A stretch of 64,000 bases of DNA, taken from Tubiluchus corallicola (Eukaryota > Priapulida > Priapulimorpha > Priapulimorphida > Tubiluchidae). The notes beneath the pieces were generated by a model. It had not been told where the DNA came from. It saw only the letters and a program-made list of their open reading frames with translations, and ran no database searches. A program made the translations under genes and the position numbers. Where the stretch lies: NCBI GenBank assembly GCA_030141605.1, contig JAQGDQ010000002.1, forward strand, positions 620,001-684,000. The letters are read 5' to 3'. Shown here in pieces: positions 21,783 to 35,260 of this stretch. Every line of letters begins with the position of its first letter. Position 1 is the stretch's first letter.

Positions 21783-24700
21783 CTAAAGGAAGCATGTTCT
21801 CTTGATAAAAAGTGAGATACCATGAATACCTGTCACATCAGGCTTATTGGTTGTCTGAACTTTAAGCTCTGGCTGAAAATTATGGCAAAGCAACTCTGCT
21901 TGCGGACACAGTATCACGCCTGCATGCTCTTGTACCTGTTGCAGGAAACAAGTCAAAGCATTAAAAGCAACATAAATAAAATACATGTTCAATACATAAG
22001 CAGGCCTTAATGAATTTACTGTCAGCACTAAGTATGACCACTAAATGATAAAGGAAAGTCAGTCACATGTTTTCATAACATGTCATTCTTGCTTTAATGT
22101 GTTTCTCTTTTCACCAGTTTACAAATAACCATTAATTGCATCCATTATTCGACAACTCATCCAACAGTAAATTCCTTGCAATATATAGACTGGCAGTAAA
22201 AGAACTTTAATCCAAAAAAACAAATCACACACCAAGTTTTGCTTGGCAAATACCTCAAGTAGAAATGTTGTATTCCATCTCAACTGTCGAAAAAACTGCC
22301 TGGAATGACCATTTTAATGCCTGTTAAAAATAATTTTCCAATACGTACATGAATAAAATGTTGAGAAGGACATGGATACCAGCGCCAACCAATTTTTACA
22401 TGCAGTGTGTGTTTGTCAAGACAACGATGCATGTAGCAGTGGCCTTGCAATTCAATAGCACCTTTAACATCCTGAAATAATAACACTGATGGTATAAAAG
22501 TTTTTCATATTGGTTGCCCATTTCATGTAACATTAAATACACTTTTATTATAATTATATAACAATTATACAAGTGAGTCTACTGCAGTAATGCATATGAA
22601 TAAACCAACACAGAAACTTCAATAAGTAAAAATTTAGTATATGAAATCAATGAGCTGTTTGGTGATTGGTTTCTCCAGCAAATGACATGCAAATAGTGGA
22701 CTTGGAAACTATTAAGAATCTAGATAATTAGAATGTGTGGAAATTTTGACATGGTACTACACATACATGTTTTCTAACTACACTGTACAGTTATTTACGA
22801 AAACTGCAAAACTTGTAAGTGCTCAGTGCTCATGTTGCACAATATGTTCTCATCAGTAAAAGGTATAAAAAACCACACCAAGTATTATAACTTTCCTATT
22901 CAAATGTAGACTTTCGTCTGCAGCAACGCGAGACAGTAATACACCACAAGGTGCTATGAGCAATAGCCACCTGTCAATGCTCTCATCATTCTGTACTGTA
23001 ATGAGCCCACAGTACAGTAAATACTTGGAAAATAATTGGTGTTTGCCAACAGAAAAAACTACACAAAATTTGAAAATAATGCATGAAGAAAATTAACTGA
23101 TTTTTAATATATTATGTTTATGGTTACATCTCACAATTAGCTAAAGCATGCTAGCGTTTAAGAGGCAAGAAATTAGATTAAATAGGCTTTGATTTCAGTC
23201 ACTAAAACGACAGTTACATGTATAGGCCTACATGGGACAAAGATTTACACTCTGATCATCTGATCAAAATTGAGGAGAACTTTAACGTGAGAGAAGAAGT
23301 CAACTGGTTCAAAGAACTAGTCTACTGTTAGAAAAATCAAGTGTAAATAAATCATGATGTTAACAACTTTAAATGCAGTACAATAGTTACTCCTAGTAAC
23401 TCTCGAAAAATTTGGTAACAGTATGGTAACTACATAAATATTTTGATTCAAGAAATGACAGATTAAAATAAAGAATAATTCTAAAACCAATAATTAACCC
23501 TTATGGTATCTCTACTGTGAAATGGAAAGATGAATTACTTCCATTATTATTACTTCCATTATAGTGGAAAGGAAAGAAATATTGTTTTAACCTCATGAAG
23601 ACCAGCATTTATTAAATCCTAACTACACTCTGCGGATCCAACTGACGTACCACATAAGACCGCATAATACTGATACAAAACCGTGTGAACATCTCTTATT
23701 TCTTAACTTAAACAAATTCAGCATCTTCGTTTTTATAGCTGTGCCAATGTAATGTAGTAGTGTAATGAGTAAACTACTGTAGAATTTATTTTTACCACTC
23801 ATTTTTATATATGTAGTTAATGTACAGAATAACATGCTAATTATTCTTCCTGATACATAACTTATGCGAGTAAACGACTTTAATAAATAAATGCTTCTAA
23901 ATTATTGTACTTTCAACCTTTTCCAAAGCAGTTCAGCAATTATAACGGATACTGGAACCATAAATACACACTGCACTGATATAAAAAATGGTGGCTTTTA
24001 TCGATTACAGGTCACTCTATTTAATAATCCGGCCATTTAATAAATCCACTTAGTCTGGCCCAACACTGGATTTATTAACTGTACTGCATGAAAATTTTAA
24101 AAATACTATAGATATAGAAGCATAATGTAAAATCAGATTAAGCATTAAAAACAACTAACCTCTTTAGTGACATTGGACATAAAACATCGACTAATTTCAC
24201 CATAGACTTCCATGTGGTTGTCATCTTTGTTCTTGAGATGGAATCCATTAGTACATGCATTCTAAAAACATAGAAAATGTTCATTTAAAAAATACATTCA
24301 TTACAACATTGTAGGGAGTTAATTCTCTAGAGTGAAACTTTTTACTGTGAAAGAAAAATGAAAAGATTGAAAACACAAGTTTAGATAAACTCATCTACAT
24401 TGTAGCTAAATATTTAAGCAAGTTTTTCTAGGCGTTTTTGAGCAGCTTAACAAAAAAAGCTATACTCACCTCTTTGCTAGATTTATATACATGACAAGGT
24501 GATAAAAACAAATCCGTATCACAAATGCCCCGGTCCAAGTGTGTATAATGACACCCAAGAGACTTGCTATCAACAAACAAAGCAAAAATACAATCAAAAA
24601 TGGGAAATGATATTCAGAAATGTTTTAACTGGGAAATCTACAAAGAAGCAAAACTGAAAATACTAATAATGTTGCAAAAAATTTGTAAAAACGTACAGTC

Positions 24701-27700
24701 TAGTGCAGAAGTAAGAGCTATTCTTTGCTGTGCACTGATTCACTAAGCCAAATTCACAACCTTTCCCTGGAATCAAATTCTTTGGTTAAAACACATTATA
24801 TAGAATAAAATACAAATCATAGAATATTCATGAGATCAGAGTAATGCTATTGATGTATATGCAATTAAACTAACAAATTATTAAGATAAAAATGTTAACA
24901 TTCTTATACAGTTCAATAAACTACAATGCCCAATTGCAGAGCGTGCTACTAATTTCGAATAGTTCTAACAAAACCTAACTCAGTTTGTAAAATGAGACAA
25001 AGAGGAGGGCCTGCAGATACCAGATATCAACTATGAAGATAAATAGTAAGAGTAATATGACAACTTTTATAATAAAGAAAAGCAGTTTTTCATTGTGGTA
25101 ACTACAAATTAGATCTTCTTATCTTCAAAATACTAATAAAAAACTAAAGCCAAGTCGTCACAATCAAATGTCTTCTACTGAGTGGCCATAGTGTTTCATT
25201 TGTTTCATTTGAAAATCATTTGTTTCATCATTTACCAAAAATTTCTCCAATTGCTAACACATTGGCAGTATTGTTCAATCAGTCATAAGTGGCTGTAATA
25301 TTATGAAGATTTGCACGACATTTAGTTGTGTTTCTTGATTCAGTTTGTTGCTTGAGGTAACTTTTGCACGCATGCATAGCATGCTATGTTTACCACACCA
25401 TTGCTAGCTAATACCTGCACCCCAAGTGTATGAATCTGCCATGCTATAATTCACTCTGTACCACCCTGAATCCTCAAACGCAGCAAGGGTAATTCGATCT
25501 ATAAATGTCAAGTGTCCTGCACCAAGTTCAGGAGCCATGATGGAACTATACATCATACGTGGGTCCCAGTGGGAACTATATTCTCCATCCTATAAAGAAC
25601 AACTATACAAATATTTTGTATCATAATCTTCATGCTACTATATAAGACGACACTAGAGAGCTTATTTAGTTGTTGTTCATCCTGTCTCTCAATTCTGCTC
25701 CTCCCTCTTTCTCTCCATTCTCTTTTTTATCTCTTTCTCCCTCCCTCTTTCTCCCTACTCTCTCTCTCTCCTCTCTCTCTCCAATCTATTCCTTTCTTAA
25801 TATATAAATAAACTCCATTCTGTTTAGATGAGCATATGTTCTTCCTTTCTCCTTTATAAAACGTGTTACTCCAAGTTCACATTTACGCCCCTTGGCAGTT
25901 CATATAATACACTTACTTATATTCCAGTAGTTTATCAGACTTGTACCAGTCCATAACTAACTTTCAATCTGGGATTTTAATTTAAATTCGAATGGAATTT
26001 AGATACTAATCACTTTTGAAAAACTAACATGGACCTTAGGAATAGGAATTGGTGTTCCAATTTTAGCATGCTGTTTAGGAAATAAACTGCCCCATTAGTA
26101 ACAGTACACATAATAATTAAAAAACTGCTGAAATGTCAGCTGGTTCATAAATAACAACAATAAAGAAATATACAAGTCAAAGTAATAAACGAACAAAACA
26201 AAAAATTAAGTATTTTGCCTTAGTGTCGAGGGTGCCACCGAATTTTTCCTCAGCACATTGAAAATGTTGCTGGGCTTCACTCATAACTTGAGGTGTTACC
26301 AAATGAAAGACATCATTAACTGTATCTACATCAATAACTTCACTCCACGATTCACAATGTAAACCAAAATCTAAAAATAACAAAAATTCATGAGTCCACA
26401 AACCAAAAAATATGAGCAAGACGTAGTCAATACTCAAACATTTGAAAAACTGTTGTTGTAATTAAACAATGTGATGTTTGTTTATAATTAATGTTATGTA
26501 ATTATAATTAAACAAATAATTAATCAATTTAATGTGAAATCACATTTGTCGCATTCAACACAAACCCTAACTATACAAGAGCATTCACTGATCTTTCATT
26601 AACTAGAGACCATATGCATTCTAGTGTATTATTTCGGTATTTTTCAAAAAAATACTTTAACTGTTTAAATGCTTGCTATCTACAATCTATCCGATCTACA
26701 AACTTGGTTAGTAAAATGAATAAGATCGTCGAAAGTAAGACACGCCAGTCCAGTGACTCATCAAAAAGAATGCCTATATTAACTTTGAAAATGAGCCATG
26801 TTTTAGTGCAGCCATTCAACGTTAGTAGTAAGTATAGCTTATGAACACTGGATATCAGCGTGCAGTATATTTACAAAAAAGTTTGCCTAGTTTCTGCACA
26901 AAAGTTCATATTTTACAAACTTTACTTTGAATGCTATGTGTATGCTACATATATTGGGTGGCACAGAAAAAATGTACCGAAGTGAGACTACAATAATATT
27001 GAAGCAAATGCCCTAAAAAGTTGAAACTTTGCAACATGATATTACAATATATTAACTTTTGGCTGTGACAGTTGTAAGTTTATATTTTTAGTAGGTTTTA
27101 AGTTACAGCTGAAAAGCATTTTGTATTTTAAAAAAAAGTGTCGGAACTATGTCAGCTAATCACCAACTGAAAAACAGCCACTTTATAAAGCACTCGATAC
27201 AGGGCAGCAAAATAATTAAGAAATCAACCAGTTTACATCATCATATTCACCACAGAAAATATAGCACTGATAGAGATTTGCTATAAAGAATAAATGGGGC
27301 TTATGCTTCTGGACTATGGAATATTTCCCTTAAGGGAAAGTGTATGATGGCTGCACAGAGTCATTTCATGCAGAAAAACTAATTAGCTAAAACCAAAAAT
27401 TTGAGTGGTAAGACTTCTTTCAAAGAAGTGAGATACTGTATACTGGTTATCGGAAGAAAGTCTTTCATCTACTTTACATTGAAAATGGCGGACAAATAAA
27501 ACGCTTGCTGTAAATTTTAACAATAGTAACATACAAAATTTTTTCTATTTTTTTTTGACTTGTTGATTTACATGTCTGTATCTTTGGAAAAATATAAGGG
27601 AATGACCTACATTTTTACTCATAAGAGTCTGCAACATTAGTTTGATAATTTTAAAATGATTTCATTACTTTCTTTTTAAAATATGATGATCAAAACTTCC

Positions 27701-30700
27701 ACACACTTTTTACGCCACATTATATCACAAAATTCAGATTTACCAGAAATACTGCAGTTCTGAAAACTCTTAAACAAATCTTTTGAGAATCCAAGGGCAT
27801 GGAACAGCTCGTGAATGGCAGTCTAAAATAAGGAAAAATACATACTGTTAAAACAAGCAAAAAATGTTGATAACCAAACTGCAGTAACTACTGTAGATGC
27901 TAGTTAAAACTTTGAATATGATACTTCTTTCATATCTATTAAGGAACATAGTTTGATAATCTTTTTGTAAAAATTTGTAACTGACCTGTAGAGTAATCTA
28001 TAGTATTAATAAACTGATATATATATCAATGTATTTCAATCATATTCATAGGAGTTGGGAATTAAAATATAGTATTATTTCTAGTTTAATTCATATGAAA
28101 ATGACAACCTTTATTTAATAAAATGTGCTAAGAAACACAATTAATTACACAAACTTTAAAAGAAGAAATATTCTGAAACTAGTGTTGTTGGAAACACTGT
28201 CGTGAAGCTAATGAAAGCTCAAAAATTAGACGCTGATATTATCGAAGATGTGAACTTAGTACTCAATCGGGATCAAATTTGTAAGCTTGTAAAGATACTA
28301 GCAAAGTAACAGATTGAAAAAAAGCTATATTGAATAACTTTATTTGAAACTTTACACAATTACTAAGTATTTATGTAACAAAAAATTTCTCTGGAATGTT
28401 TACCAACTCTGCTCGATCCTTGTTGTACAGACTTGGCTTGAGATGATCTGGACAAAAATTTACAAAACCAGCAATGGGACGACCATATTGGTCCATCCTA
28501 CAGTAAACTGCATAAGCAATAATGTGCTGAAAACAAAATCAATGAAGGTAAATAATTGAAGAAACAGGAAGCAGCCAACTTCCCCTATTAGAATTTCTGA
28601 TATCACAATCTAAAAATATTGCAAGAAAATGCCTTTTTCTTAAATAAAGTTAAAATACTATTGACATAGAAATTAGTTGAATGTCTACTGTATATCTCAA
28701 ATTCAAGGTATCTTCTTATCAGATTTACATTTTCTGCAAATAATAGTCATCTCTTTCAAATATTTAAAATACATTATTATAAATGTAAATACTGGTCAGT
28801 GTATACTGTATACGGTATAGTATACATCTAACTACACAACTTATTCTTGAATTAAAACAAATTTGTACACATTATTTGAGACAAGTTGTTGTCCTGGCAT
28901 AACCATCATCGGTAGTAGCCCAGCATTAAGTGTTGCATTCAAGTTACAGTGTGCAAACTGTAGAAAAAAGCTGTCAAGCACAAATTTTTGTAATACTTTA
29001 CCTTAGTTGTACACGTATTTGTGGTACTAGAATAAATGTACAAAATGAAATCAGTGTCAGCCACACCAGATCCATGCGGAAAAGCTTGTTCAATAGGTGC
29101 ACCATATGTACGATTATAAATATTTAAAGCCTCCAAGTGAGACTCGGGAATCTATAAAACAAAAACAAAAATATCTCGTACAAAACGGTCTATTATTCTT
29201 TTACTCCTTCCAGCACTTCTTGCAAATACTCACTATTTATTTTATACACTCATAATCATATATATCTTACATTAGACTTACTCTAAAGTCATCTACATCC
29301 TTTGCACATTTTTCTCCTCTGTAGAATGGTTCTTTTCTGCCACACCGACCAGCATTTTTTCCATGGGTAAATACTGAGCGACAAGACGTTTCTCGACTCA
29401 GCACCAGAGGGCCTCGTACCGGTACAACTGGAACAAAGCTTAGAGTAAAATTTTCAATATCAGATCAAACAATTTTTGCACAGTACAAATTTACACCTAT
29501 AGTGTGATTTATGTAGGTCGACCCAAGGTTAAATGCTAATTGCATTCATTCTTTTAATGGTTGTTTGTAAAAAGAGATGAGATGTATGTGTATCAGATTT
29601 TTAAGAAATAAATAATGCATTATTATTACACATATTATCATTGTTAAATAGTTACACATAAAGAAAGTCAAATCCTCAAAGAAAACCTAAAATTACTTAT
29701 GATAGCAAACAAAATAGTCCACTGGCGCTTTCACACTAATGTGGGATGACTATGTCAACTTAGGCTAATGTGAAGCAACAGATTAAGAAATAGTCAGTCA
29801 ATCACAAATATGCAAAATCTGATTTTAATACAAAAACATGTTGTATGTAAACAAACTGCTTTGATTAAGTTAATTCCCAACAGCGATGCCGGCCCTATAG
29901 TGTTACTAGCATGTATGTCATAATCAAGGTGACAGCTTATTTTTGCTCTAATGAATTTGAACGCGTGTTCCTCTTTCTTAGTACCCGAAAATAAATCACA
30001 TTCCAAACTACGGTGTGGAATTTACCCGGGAATTTTTTGCAGAACGGTGCATTTGCTTAACATGCAGGCATCTGGTACTACTTTAAAACCAGAAAGTATT
30101 AGAAATTTACTACGGAAAAAATTAAGTTTTTTAATAGTGGCTTTGGAACAGCACATTCTGGACATTAGCAAATAAGGTGAAAAATATAAAAAATGCAATC
30201 TACTACCTAGTTAATTCTAGCTAGTCCTAAACACCATATCTGTATGTGGAGCATTCCAAGGGCACAAGTACAAGTGATTAGGTCCCCAGGCAAGCATAGA
30301 AATACTTATTTCACGTAGCATATTTTATCTAGAAACAATGCACGATTAGCTCAGCACATAACTGTTGGACATGACTTGCTTACAACCTATCAGCACTTCC
30401 GGAGCCACGATCACTTGAATGAGTCATGTAAAAAATGCCCTAATACATCCACATTGAAACAATACTAATTCAAAAAAAATACCACTGATACCAACAAACA
30501 AAATGTAAATAAAAAAATTTGCTTTGGTATATGTTATGAACCACCGATAGGCAGGTTTCCAACTATTGATCAGAACAAGGAAAGCTTGAGAGCCTTCAAG
30601 GTAATAAATAAAAATTATCCAAAGTAGATCTCTTGTGATGATATAAAGATTTACTTTCCCGTTATTTGGACATGATGACGATGATGTCTGTAAAAAATTA

Positions 30701-33700
30701 CAGAAATACGCAGATCAACTGTACCACTGCTCAATCATGTTAACTGTGTCTGTTTCTATGTTACCAAGTTTAATTTTTTTGCTGTTTGCTAGCCTATCAC
30801 GAGTTGAATAACCAAAACATTTTGGAAGTTTCTTCCATCTAACAGAAAACCATTTCAAGACTCAGTTATCAACAGCTAGCTATTCAAAGATTTTGCTTAA
30901 TGGACTGGCTTTTTAGATTCCTAACCTAATTTGTGCAGGTGACAGATTTATGTTCATGGATTTCAAACAAGGTACCGTATTAGCAGTCACTACACTTAAA
31001 TACAAACATAAATTCAGTAGAAAGAAACCTTTCAGATGTGTGGCACATGTTACAAGAAAAACTGCTTGAAAATGGATCAGAAAGCTGTAATATATGTAAA
31101 AAAGTGTTTATACTTAAAAAAGGGGACCATAATGTCCTCCAGATAAATTTAGATGTAATAAAGAAAATTTGGGGCATTTGTGGGCAATCCTGGGCAAAAC
31201 TTTTTCTGCAAGACTCCCATGAGCAGTGACATATTCTTTATAATGCTCAAAGGACTGCAAATGAGGACAAGGATTTTATTTCAAGAATGTCATTATCCAA
31301 CAGTGCCAGCATCACAGAACTCATAAACTGATTTTTCATCATTTCATTATGTTAGGCACCCAATCTTCCACTTTTGTTACCTTGTAAACGAAGAGGGCTA
31401 TAATCAAGAATCTTGCAAGGTAGACACCTGGGATAGAAACATTGAAAGTGGTCTGGCAAACAATGACATCTGTCAAAGGGTTAAGGACAATGGACATCAG
31501 GTACAAACACAGTCACTTTGTTAAGCTCACTGAATTGAATCTGAATTCATTTAGTCATGTTATCATTAAAAAACTTCAAATAGCTTCTGATAGGCTACAG
31601 TGACATGGTATAATCACCAAACCTGTGCAAACCGCTGAAAAGTCAAACCAGAAGGATTACCAAAATCAACACAGGAAACATACTCAATTAGATCTGGCAC
31701 CATTCGTTTCGTGTCGTTTATATAGGCGATCTTTTGTTTCAGAAATCAGGCTCGTAAACCGCTTGCAGTAGAAGCACAAATTGTAGTTTTGTAAAGACCA
31801 ACCACGCAAATAGTTACTCTCATAATTAATGTAGCAGCCATAGTAGTAGCCAAGGACTTCTCTTCTACGATCCTTTCAGAAAATGCAGCTTGCATTTTTT
31901 TGTGCACGTGCATATGTTGTGTTCCACAATTCTACATAATGATTTGCAAACAACAGACTGTCCTCTTTTACAAACTATGACATATTCTCTGTAAGAACTT
32001 GTAACTTTTAAGTTCAGTGAGTGTTCATAAGCTTCGACTTTTTGCTAGTGTTTTGTGCACAATCAAATCAAAAACGTTTTCTTTCTCACAGACAGCACTT
32101 TTAGAGATACTTTTCTATTTTTGGGATATTGTAAAGATATTGCAATTGACTACAACACAAGTACGTTTAATTGATGGGCCTGAATACATCATACATGTTG
32201 ACTGACACTATAACAAATGGTGGCTTACTTGTTCTAATAATTATCTTTCTCCTGTATGCCATATTTATTTAATTTTTTTTTTGGGGTATAATTTTGTACT
32301 CTTTTAAATGTGCTATGTGTGAAAACAAAAAAATTAAATACATCTAAATTACATTTCGACTGAAACATTTACATGTTTAGTACGTTTACCTGAGAACAAG
32401 TGAGTGATTTTGTACACAGCATTGTTCACTATCATGCGCAGGTTAGTCTGTTCCACATCAGTCAACTCCTGGTCGATATTGTGAAATACTGGGCGAATGC
32501 GAATTGGCTGAAAAATCGAACCGGTCTCGACCCCTCGTTTGTGCCTTGTTGACAAACTGTAGAAATAAACATTAGAATGTTAAAAAAGCATTTACAAATT
32601 AGCATTGACCCAAATTCAAGCTAGAGTAAGTGGCACTTGAATTATTAAATTTTTATTACTCAGAATAAGAAACGAATAGAAAAATTGGGAGTAAACTAAA
32701 AAGAAAGTGAGAAAAAAAGCAGAATTCTATGGCAAAACAGAAAAAGGGTATTATTCGTTTTGTTCCTTTGGGACGGTTAAGTTTGTTTGTTGAGATTTAT
32801 TCCTAAATATCCATTCACGTGCCACGATTTATCTCTGCCCTTATCACGAACTGCAAACACACGGCACAAGGTTAATATCAAGTTATTTACATTATATGTT
32901 ATCTTGAACATCAAACAGGATCTGTCTGAAACCATTTCCAATAAATCGGATTAAAGGCTGTGGTGTACTTTACAGCAGCTCAATATTACTCAGCATGCAG
33001 TCAGATTTAAACGAGAAGACGAAGTTCTGTAAAACATGTTGGGTAGCATAAAATGACTGCTTTTTTCATTTATTAAAAAAATATTAAACTACTCTGAATA
33101 TTATAACTGATGATCATTCAAAGAAAGAAAGAAAGTCAGTAAAATTAAAGCACAATAAGTAAAGACTAAAACACTGCATCATAAGAGATTGTCATTAAAG
33201 ATGAGTGCATAAAAAAGAGGACAAAACTACTCATTAATTTTATGGTTTGTATAAAATGTGATTATAACAAGACAACTAAATAGGGAAATAATAGACTTCA
33301 CAATCTATTTTGGTCAGTAAATTAATAGAGACAAACCTGACAGTTAACCCACTTATGTATTTTTATTCTGTCTTTCCCCAACCACATAAAAGTGTGAATG
33401 AAGCCAAGTGTTTCCAATCATACTTGGCAGCCTTGGCATTCCAGTCAATTTAGGGGAATTGAAATGAAAACCAGTTATTTTATTTTGATTTAATCAAAGC
33501 TTCTAATATTACAAGTAAAAGACAGATGCGTTTCAAAACACTGGAGTTGTTTTACGTGTGCCGTATCCCTATAAAGAAAACTACTATAGGATGATTACCT
33601 ACAATACTATATTATATTTTACTATAAACTAACATAGCTCTTAAAGATAGTTGACCAAAAAATTTTCTGGAAGTCACTTAGTTTTGTTAAACAGGTCCAG

Positions 33701-34804
33701 TGTTGCTTCATTTCACAGTCAATACCACACAGTCACAGTAATTACAGCATTTTTTTAAATCAAAATTTACTGATCTTTTTTTTCAAGTCTAAGTTTGAAA
33801 TCACTGAGTGTTGTTTCTTCAATGCGTCAGTTATTTCTATCCTAAACTTTTTCTCAAAAATGCTACAAAGCACAAAGTGCTTGTTTTCTCAAACTCCCGG
33901 AAATGTGTTGGCTAATTTCCAAAAATTTTGTTTCAAAATTTCTTTGCCACTCCGTAAACATGTTTAAAAGACTTTTATAGGCTCAGTGGTGCAAGAGAGT
34001 TTAAATCAGTAGTTTTATTTGTTTGTTGGTGGTTACAAAATTAGATTTTATCTGTAAGTTTGGTGGAAATACCTCGCTATTGATTGTGAGCCGTATCCTG
34101 GTTATCAGTTTTTTTCCACCCAGTGGGATATATTTTTTAGCTTTCATTCTGTGAACTCTATTTTAATGACTGCCATAATTCTTCAACATCTGTGCACATG
34201 CAATAAATAATTTGTAGAGAAATTGTAAGCACACCAAAACAACAGTTTTTTTCTTGGGACTTTTGCATTACTATACACTTTTTGTCTGCACTAACTGCTC
34301 AAAACGTAAAATATACAAATTCAAGCTCAGAGTAAAAACTACATTGCTCTTTACAAGACAGATATATATATGTAAACTCAACACCAGGATGCCATGAAAC
34401 CCACTGCGGGATTAATCCTCTTAAAGAAATCTCTAACCTATAAATGTATAAGAGCTGCCCATTCTGATTTGAAGGCTCTATCTCTCTTTCCATGTAGTGA
34501 GATACTTGAAAATGCTAAATCTGCTGTCCTACCATCTTAGCTATTAATCCTTATATACGCATTTTCTGTTTTCTCACCTGCCATAATCGACCCATGTACG
34601 GTGTGTGTGTTTTGGGCGAATATCGTCGAAGATACATTTATCCAAATTTTCATCAGATGCTTCAACTGTTCGTCTACTTGTATCTGTAGCCTTCATAGTC
34701 AGCTTGGTAGCTGAGTTGCCATTCCTAAATTCATGGCCACTGATCTCTGTGCTGACGGTCAGACTGACCAATAAGATGACGAAAGCATGGATGTCAGTGA
34801 TCAT
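21783..34804 (-). CDS. M8 (leishmanolysin-like) zinc metalloprotease, complete 13-exon model
   Basis: Minus-strand exons are 34804-34578, 32556-32390, 29427-29282, 29151-29002, 28526-28404, 27822-27744, 26370-26219, 25589-25415, 24766-24697, 24566-24470, 24261-24160, 22471-22349 and 21935-21783. They total 1764 nt (587 residues) and every junction keeps frame. Residues 1-20 form a signal peptide. Cys57 is a candidate cysteine switch in a propeptide ending at a furin-type RHKR (80-83). H275-E-L-F-H279 is the zinc/catalytic motif. H355 (SSHW) is the third zinc ligand, and Met366 in IMAP is the Met-turn, 11 residues on as in leishmanolysin. A Cys-rich C-terminal domain (407-557) includes GCEF, GCHYTHLDRGIC, GHCYMHRC and GVILCP. 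These motifs look more like the plant/protist leishmanolysin arrangement than vertebrate LMLN (invadolysin); a CIROP/LMLN2-like protein is possible. No TM or GPI signal follows in this model, so it is predicted secreted. A donor-like site inside the last exon (ACAG/GTATTC) could allow an alternative C-terminus. Confidence 0.92.
25415..25589 (-). CDS. M8 protease exon 8: third zinc His and Met-turn
   Basis: This exon encodes GEYSSHWDPRMMYSSIMAPE followed by a segment ending ADSYTWGA. H355 and Met366 occupy the expected third-ligand and Met-turn positions. The segment DSGWYRVNYSMADSYTWG matches the conserved W-Y-x-x-N-Y stretch of M8 enzymes. The exon ends in phase 1, which demanded the additional 70-nt exon found at 24766-24697. 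Confidence 0.93.
25677..25790. repeat. CT-rich low-complexity tract inside the M8 GC-AG intron
   Basis: Imperfect CTCT/CCCT repeats on the + strand become a purine-rich GA tract in the M8 pre-mRNA, about 90 nt upstream of the exon 8 acceptor. Probably a decayed (CT)n microsatellite. Confidence 0.7.
26214..26221 (-). other. Non-canonical GC 5' splice site (GC-AG intron) in the M8 gene
   Basis: Exon 7 must end after the Lys codon AAG at 26219 to join exon 8 in phase 0. The next bases are GCAAAA rather than GT. AAG/GC is the usual context of GC-AG introns, and the acceptor at 25590 (TTTATAG) is normal. No GT donor nearby keeps the frame without adding unaligned residues. Confidence 0.7.
27744..27822 (-). 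CDS. M8 protease exon 6: HEXXH zinc-binding exon
   Basis: This 79-nt exon encodes TAIHELFHALGFSKDLFKSF and the start of the next segment. HELFH with the following ALGFS is the M8 family signature: two His bind zinc and Glu is the general base. The acceptor follows TTATTTTAG and the donor is G/GTAAAT. The catalytic residues are intact, so an active enzyme is predicted. Confidence 0.95.
31391..31501 (+). repeat. Dispersed repeat copy (GTCAAAGGGTTAAGGACA family), inside an M8 intron
   Basis: This segment matches 58461-58570 over roughly 100 bases, including TATAATCA, GGTAGACACCTGGG and GTCAAAGGGTTAAGGACAAT. It lies in the M8 intron between exons 2 and 3. Probably a fragment of an interspersed repeat; class unknown. 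Confidence 0.55.
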
Positions 34805-34856
34805 ACTACTCCATCTGAAGTAGTATAGATACACACTTCAAATGTTTCTTTCAAAT
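34805..34856 (-). promoter_or_regulatory. Spliced 5' UTR segment of the M8 gene
   Basis: On the minus strand a strong acceptor (TGACTGTGTTTTGCAG) ends at 34857, and an in-frame TGA at 34840-34838 precedes the ATG at 34804. The first coding exon therefore begins with a 52-nt leader spliced to at least one upstream non-coding exon. The GTG at 34834 is not taken as a start. Confidence 0.65.
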
Positions 34857-34919
34857 CTGCAAAACACAGTCAATTATTGAGCAAAGTCTTTACAAGAATG
34901 AAAATCAGTGACAAGACAA

Positions 34920-35260
34920 ATATATAATAAACAGTGACCCAATAACAAATAAATAAAACGAATACAAAAACAAACAAATGGAATCACAGACAAATGAATG
35001 AAAGAATAGTCTCTTTAAATAAACCAAAAAAATAAAAAGATTCGTGAAATTAAAAGAATAAATAATCGACAGCAAATAAATAAAATGAACGTATAAATAC
35101 GGAAATTAATAAATCAAATAATAAATTTGCATATGAATGACACATGAATGACAAAATGAGCAAACAAACAAATAAATAAATAATTAAATTAATTAATAAA
35201 CAAATGAACTAAAAAAATCTGTAAATAATAAATGGGTGAATGAAAAGTACTGTTTACAAA
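34920..35260. repeat. Degenerate AAAT/AAAC/GAAT tetranucleotide repeat
   Basis: A loose array of AAATA, CAAA and GAATGAA units without fixed period, in the presumed 5' intron of the M8 gene. It resembles the composition of the 4190-4410 array. Confidence 0.6.

Noticed and set aside
17313..21935. Fusion of the membrane-protein exons to the end of the M8 gene as a TM anchor
   Set aside because: The membrane gene has its own ATG with upstream in-frame stop and no acceptor; its internal exon phases do not match the possible donor in the last M8 exon, and the GPCR gene would lie in the intron.
34574..34834. Start of the M8 protein at 34834
   Set aside because: That codon is GTG and lies in the leader downstream of an in-frame TGA; the ATG at 34804 begins a good signal peptide.
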